Below are positions 60,289 through 64,000 of a DNA stretch of 64,000 nt, piece after piece. The first letter of the stretch is position 1; the number at the start of each line of letters is the position of its first letter. The DNA comes from Olavius algarvensis Delta 4 endosymbiont (GTDB lineage: Bacteria; Desulfobacterota; Desulfobacteria; Desulfobacterales; CAJINA01): positions 1-64,000 of the forward strand of contig CAJINA010000231.1 in NCBI GenBank assembly GCA_905176665.1. Reading direction: 5' to 3'. The position numbers and the translations under genes are program-made. The notes beneath the pieces were generated by a model that was given only the letters and a program-made list of their open reading frames with translations, was not told the DNA's origin and ran no database searches.

Positions 60289-60798
60289 ATGAAAACAAAC
60301 AAACCCATCCAGGCAACCTTAATCGTGGCCTTGTGCACCGCGATTTTCATTGGCCTGGTATCCACCGCTGGCGCTGACGACGGCCGGGTCATTGCCAGAT
60401 GCAGCCTGGTGGAAAAAAGTTTCGTAAAAACTGTTCATTACGATGTCAAAGCGCGCAATCTGCGCTGGCAGGTCAGTAAAAGCGCGGGCAAATATCCCTG
60501 GGTGCGGGCCAAGCTGGAAGGCAACCCCGAGGGCGATATGATCCCCGAAACCGAGCTTGCCAAAAACGAGTTCCCAACTGAGAAAGAAAAGGCGGTCCTG
60601 GCCACCATGCAGTTCGTGGCTTCGGACGACCGCCCATTCAACCTTGGAAAAGCGGCCCTGGGTGAAGTCGCCCTCGCGGTTTACCCGGCCGTCGAGAAAC
60701 CGGTCCGTTACGCCCTGGTTAAAAAGAACGGCAAACTGTTGATCACGCATCGACAAACCCCGTCGGCGATACAGCTAACCTATCATGTTAACCGGTAG
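60289..60798 (+). CDS. Secreted protein of unknown function under riboswitch control
   Basis: A 169-residue exported protein: signal peptide ends near residue 29 (…VSTAGA). The mature part is a basic beta-rich domain (RNLRWQVSKSAGKYPWVRAKL, EGDMIPETELAKNEFPTEKEKAVLATMQFVASDDR). No family is recognised and there are only one or two Cys. AAAGGAG precedes ATG 60289. Expression should depend on c-di-GMP through the riboswitch upstream, suggesting a surface, biofilm or motility role, which is inference. Confidence 0.7.
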   Translation: MKTNKPIQATLIVALCTAIFIGLVSTAGADDGRVIARCSLVEKSFVKTVHYDVKARNLRWQVSKSAGKYPWVRAKLEGNPEGDMIPETELAKNEFPTEKEKAVLATMQFVASDDRPFNLGKAALGEVALAVYPAVEKPVRYALVKKNGKLLITHRQTPSAIQLTYHVNR

Positions 60799-60822
60799 GG
60801 ATCTGCCCCTATCTGCGGCAAC

Positions 60823-60855
60823 CGGGGTGCCGATCGCCACCTGATCGGCGCCCCG
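60823..60855. terminator. Convergent terminator hairpin
   Basis: CGGGGTGCCGATC (60823-60835) pairs with GATCGGCGCCCCG (60843-60855), one G-T pair, around seven bases, followed on the plus side by CTGCTTTTTG after 13 bases. It lies between the riboswitch-controlled gene and the convergent YkgJ gene. Confidence 0.6.
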
Positions 60856-60884
60856 CTGCGGCTGCTGCTTTTTGCTGCTACGCG

Positions 60885-61385
60885 CTAGTCGCCCGAGTCC
60901 GCCCCATACTTGTCGATCAACTCCCCCAGGGCTTCCCTGAGTCGGTTTATGTCTTTGCCAAAACGCTCCTTGTAATCCCAATAGTCCGATCCGGCCAGAC
61001 AGGGATAGGCCACGGTACAAACGGCAGGCCGGTTTTCAAAGGAAAATATGCAACCATTGCGCTGTAGCAGAGGGCACTGATAGAACCTGTCACCGGCAGT
61101 GCGAACCTGAGTGGTCAAGGCAGCCCTCTCGGCGGCTTGCAGGTTGAAGACCGCTGCCAAAAAGTCCACCCGGGACAGTCGTTTGGGAAAATGCCAGCGA
61201 CAGCATTCTCCCGCGCAAACCGCAATTGACCGGCGGCATCTTTCCGCATAGCCGAGGGCCCGGGCCCGTTCCTCGATTTTAGTTTTTATAGACATTAATG
61301 CGGCTATCAATTCTCCGGCCTCCGCGACGGCCGGCAAATCCATTTTAGCGAGGGCCCGCAGGGCTGCCTCCAGTTCAGCGGCCAT
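60885..61385 (-). CDS. YkgJ-family Cys-cluster protein
   Basis: A 166-residue protein with the YkgJ/CxxCxxCC-like metal cluster: CAGECCRWHFP and CPLLQRNGCIFSFENRPAVCTVAYPC near its C-terminal half. The N-terminal 60 residues are helical and unlike others. It may bind Zn or an Fe-S cluster. ATG 61385 is used here over the TTG at 61406. The function is unknown. Confidence 0.72.
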   Translation of the reverse strand: MAAELEAALRALAKMDLPAVAEAGELIAALMSIKTKIEERARALGYAERCRRSIAVCAGECCRWHFPKRLSRVDFLAAVFNLQAAERAALTTQVRTAGDRFYQCPLLQRNGCIFSFENRPAVCTVAYPCLAGSDYWDYKERFGKDINRLREALGELIDKYGADSGD

Positions 61386-61609
61386 GGCCTGCCTGAGTTT
61401 ACGCAATTCTTCAGCGTGGTCTTTGGATATCTGGCGTCCGTTCAGCGCGTCCTCCCCGGCTTCGCAGTTCAGCCTCCTGCTACCACTGTCTTATTTTGCA
61501 GTCAAATCTTAATATTCGGACTGCCGCCGCCTTTACGGTTGCAATTGAAATGGCAATGCTTATTATGGCTGCCAGTGTATTTGGGACCACTAGAGCAAGA
61601 GGGGAACAT

Positions 61610-63439
61610 TTGAAAGACATCAAAAAGCTTCGCAATATCGCCATCATCGCCCATGTCGACCACGGGAAAACCACCCTGGTGGATGCCATGTTTCGCCAGA
61701 GCGGGATGTTTCGTGAAAACCAGGTGGTCGACGACCGCATCATGGACAGCATGGACCTGGAAAGAGAACGGGGCATCACCATCGCGGCCAAAAACTGCTC
61801 GGTAACTCGCGGCGATACCACCATCAACATTCTCGACACACCGGGGCATGCTGATTTCGGCGGTGAGGTGGAACGCGCCCTTTCGATGGTGGACGGTGCC
61901 ATCCTGTTGGTGGACGCTTCCGAGGGTCCTTTGCCCCAAACAAGGTTTGTCTTGAAAAAGACCCTCGAGGCCGGCCTCAAAGTCATCGTGGTCATCAATA
62001 AAATCGACCGCCAGGACGCCCGGCCGGATGAAGTACTGGACGAAATCTACGACCTGTTCATCGATTTGGACGCCACGGATGAACAGCTCGAATTCCCCAT
62101 GCTGTATGCCGTGGGCCGGGATGGAATCGCCCAGACATCACTTGAGGAAAACGGCACCAACCTGGATGTCCTCTTCCATATGATCCTCGATGAGATCCCG
62201 CCGCCGACCGGTGACCCCACCAAACCCCTGCAGATGCTCGTGGCGGACCTGGGGTATTCCGATTACCTGGGCCGACTGGCCATTGGTAAGATCACCAACG
62301 GCACAGTCAACCTGAAGGACAAGCTGGCTTGCATCGGAGAGGATGGCCAACCCGCCGACGTCAAGCTGTCCAAGCTGCAGGTCTATGACGGCCTGGACCT
62401 GGCTGCGGTGGAAACTGCGGCTGCCGGCGACATCGCCGTGCTGGCCGGAATCGATGCGGTCCATATCGGCGACACCATCTGCCAGAAGGATGAACCGCTC
62501 CCGCTTAAAAGACTTACCGTGGATGATCCTACCGTGGCCATGCGATTCGCCATAACCGACTCTCCTTTCAGTGGCCGGGAAGGCAAGATCGTACAGTCAC
62601 GCAAAATCAAGGAACGCCTGCTGAAAGAAGCCATGGTCAACGTGGCCATCCAGGTGGATATCCCTGACGGCGGCGACAGCTTTACCGTCAAAGGACGGGG
62701 TGAATTCCAGATGGCGATTCTCATCGAAACCATGCGGCGGGAAGGGTTTGAACTGTGCGTCGGCCGGCCCAAGGTCATTTTGAAAAAAATCGATGGCCGC
62801 ACCCAGGAGCCGATGGAGCAGCTGTTTGTGGATTGTGCTGAAAATTTTATGGGGGTCGTGACGGAGAAACTCTCCTTGCGCAAGGGGAAAATAGTGGGTT
62901 TGGTCAACAACGGCCGCGGCCGGGTAAACCTTGAGTTTTCCATCCCCACCCGCTCTTTGATCGGCTACCGGGATGAATTTCTCACCGACACGCGGGGCAC
63001 CGGGATCATGAACTCAATCTTTACCGGCTACGATGACTATCGCGGTGAATTTCCTTCCCGCTATACGGGCTCGCTGGTGTCGGACCGCCAGGGCAAAGCC
63101 GTCCCCTATGCCCTGTTCAACCTCGAACCGCGGGGTCAGCTGTTCATCGAGCCCGGCACGCCGGTCTACGAGGGCATGATCATCGGCGAACACAACAAGG
63201 CCTCCGACCTGAACGTGAACCCCAGCAAGGAAAAAAAACTCTCCAACGTGCGTGCTGCCGGCAAGGACGACGCGGTGGTCTGCTCACCCATCAAAGCCAT
63301 GACGCTGGAACGGGCGCTGAGTTTTGTCCGGGACGACGAGGTCGTGGAAGTGACGCCCAAATCGATAAGGCTCCGCAAGATTTTGCTCTCGGCCCTGAAA
63401 CGGAAAACCGCCCGGTATGGCAACGGCCGTAATAAATAA
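61610..63439 (+). CDS. typA: Translational GTPase TypA/BipA
   Basis: A 609-residue ribosome-associated GTPase. G1 IAHVDHGKTTLVD, G3 DTPGHADFGGEV and G4 NKIDRQDA are intact; EF-G-like domains II, III and V follow, with the TypA-specific NGRGRVNLEFSIPTRSLIGY and ANPSKEKK-like VNPSKEKKLSNVRA. The start is best taken as TTG 61610, behind GAGGGGA, because the extension to 61496 has no TypA counterpart and 609 residues is normal. It works in stress-related translation and ribosome assembly. Confidence 0.93.
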   Translation: MKDIKKLRNIAIIAHVDHGKTTLVDAMFRQSGMFRENQVVDDRIMDSMDLERERGITIAAKNCSVTRGDTTINILDTPGHADFGGEVERALSMVDGAILLVDASEGPLPQTRFVLKKTLEAGLKVIVVINKIDRQDARPDEVLDEIYDLFIDLDATDEQLEFPMLYAVGRDGIAQTSLEENGTNLDVLFHMILDEIPPPTGDPTKPLQMLVADLGYSDYLGRLAIGKITNGTVNLKDKLACIGEDGQPADVKLSKLQVYDGLDLAAVETAAAGDIAVLAGIDAVHIGDTICQKDEPLPLKRLTVDDPTVAMRFAITDSPFSGREGKIVQSRKIKERLLKEAMVNVAIQVDIPDGGDSFTVKGRGEFQMAILIETMRREGFELCVGRPKVILKKIDGRTQEPMEQLFVDCAENFMGVVTEKLSLRKGKIVGLVNNGRGRVNLEFSIPTRSLIGYRDEFLTDTRGTGIMNSIFTGYDDYRGEFPSRYTGSLVSDRQGKAVPYALFNLEPRGQLFIEPGTPVYEGMIIGEHNKASDLNVNPSKEKKLSNVRAAGKDDAVVCSPIKAMTLERALSFVRDDEVVEVTPKSIRLRKILLSALKRKTARYGNGRNK

Positions 63440-63460
63440 AGGGTGTCATCCCCGGCTGAA

Positions 63461-64000
63461 TCAGCCCTTGAGTTTTGTAACGATCTCCCCCAGCACGGCA
63501 ATCCCCTTCTCTATCTTTTTGCTCCAGCGAAATCCGCAACTGATCCGGATGAAATTTTTATACTTCCTGGTAGTGGAACACATGATGCCCGGCAGGATCG
63601 CGATCTTGCGCTTGCGAGCCTCGTGAAACACCTGCATGCCGTCCACCGCCGCATCAAGTTCCAACCAAAGGGTCAGGCCGCCCCTGGGTGCCGTGAGGCA
63701 GGTACCCTGGGGAAAATACCGGGCCACTGCCAGGGCGGTGTTGCAGGCCTGGTTCTTCAGGGCCGAGCGCAGGGTCCGCAGGTGGCGATCATAGCTGCCG
63801 CTTTTTAAAAAATCAGCCACTAGATACTGGCCCATGGATGTCGTGGCGATGGATGAATTAAGCTTCAATCGTTTAACCTGATCCCGAAAAGCGCCCGGGA
63901 TAGCCCACCCGATACGCAAACCCGGTGACAGGGTTTTGGAAAATGAAGAGCAATAGAGAACCAGCCCCTTTTTATCGAAGGACTGCATGGCCACCGGCCG
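63461..64000 (-). CDS. PLP-dependent aminotransferase, C-terminal part (MocR/LysN-like)
   Basis: The frame is open through the right edge, so only the last 179 or so residues are present. The PLP Lys is in LYCSSFSKTLSPGLRIGW, then VADFLKSGSYDRHLRTLR, PRGGLTLWLELD and FIRISCGF. This is a fold I aminotransferase of the type often fused to a GntR helix-turn-helix (MocR) or acting on aromatic or 2-aminoadipate amino acids. The N-terminal part, outside the window, would decide. It is convergent with typA. Confidence 0.85.
   Translation of the reverse strand, partial: RPVAMQSFDKKGLVLYCSSFSKTLSPGLRIGWAIPGAFRDQVKRLKLNSSIATTSMGQYLVADFLKSGSYDRHLRTLRSALKNQACNTALAVARYFPQGTCLTAPRGGLTLWLELDAAVDGMQVFHEARKRKIAILPGIMCSTTRKYKNFIRISCGFRWSKKIEKGIAVLGEIVTKLKG

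Overview
The window reads as chromosomal DNA of an anaerobic Desulfobacterota bacterium, most likely Desulfobacterales (Desulfosarcina/Desulfatitalea-like). This is inferred from gene content rather than a marker gene: a B12-dependent class II ribonucleotide reductase, two B12-binding radical SAM proteins, a DUF3786 protein, a Cys-rich anaerobic-type 2-hydroxy-acid oxidase homologue, a flagellar FliK-like/FlhB-like orphan pair, sigma-54-type promoters and many two-component/PilZ proteins. No rRNA, tRNA, CRISPR array, prophage or transposase was recognised.

Layout. 1-11.5 kb: sugar-isomerase-like protein, radical SAM protein, the FliK-like/FlhB-like pair behind a sigma-28-like promoter, a PHP phosphatase, a small cytochrome, an SGNH hydrolase/aldehyde dehydrogenase pair and a homocysteine methyltransferase gene broken by an in-frame TAA. 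11.7-18.3 kb: an accessory-looking stretch of small or uncertain genes (DUF1566-TPR, Mth938-domain lipoprotein, TetR regulator with a palindromic operator, DUF3786, methyltransferase, DUF2007/calcium-loop protein, DUF2721, a DUF1801 pseudogene), three copies of a short inverted-repeat element and a 69-codon frame with an in-frame TGA that could encode a small membrane selenoprotein. 18.3-23.7 kb: a sensor-like membrane protein, an enolase-superfamily/alpha-beta hydrolase fusion and a large PilZ protein. 23.7-32.1 kb: one minus-strand signalling operon (HIT, MBL-fold, periplasmic-sensor/SpoIIE phosphatase, RsbW-like kinase, STAS antagonist, hybrid histidine kinase, radical SAM). 32.3-46.4 kb: aroB, NUDIX, two PlsC-type acyltransferases, a diaminopimelate decarboxylase-like gene, a Spy-like periplasmic protein, pqiABC, an SDR, speE and the kbl-tdh threonine-degradation operon. 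46.5-64 kb: PilZ, nrdJ with tandem NrdR-type boxes, a kinase/response-regulator pair, a Na/Pi transporter, amt and glnB each with a consensus sigma-54 promoter, trxA, a c-di-GMP-I riboswitch with its own terminator in front of a secreted-protein gene, typA and a truncated aminotransferase.

The most unusual signals are (i) five dispersed 143-289 bp elements, all bounded by TA and sharing imperfect inverted ends, which look like a Tc1/mariner/IS630-type MITE family; in three cases the element end supplies the TAG stop codon of the flanking gene; (ii) the candidate selenoprotein; (iii) two genes interrupted by a single in-frame TAA where CAA (Gln) would fit; and (iv) the epimerase-hydrolase fusion with a Cys nucleophile elbow. 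c-di-GMP signalling (riboswitch and two PilZ proteins) and partner switching are recurrent regulatory themes.
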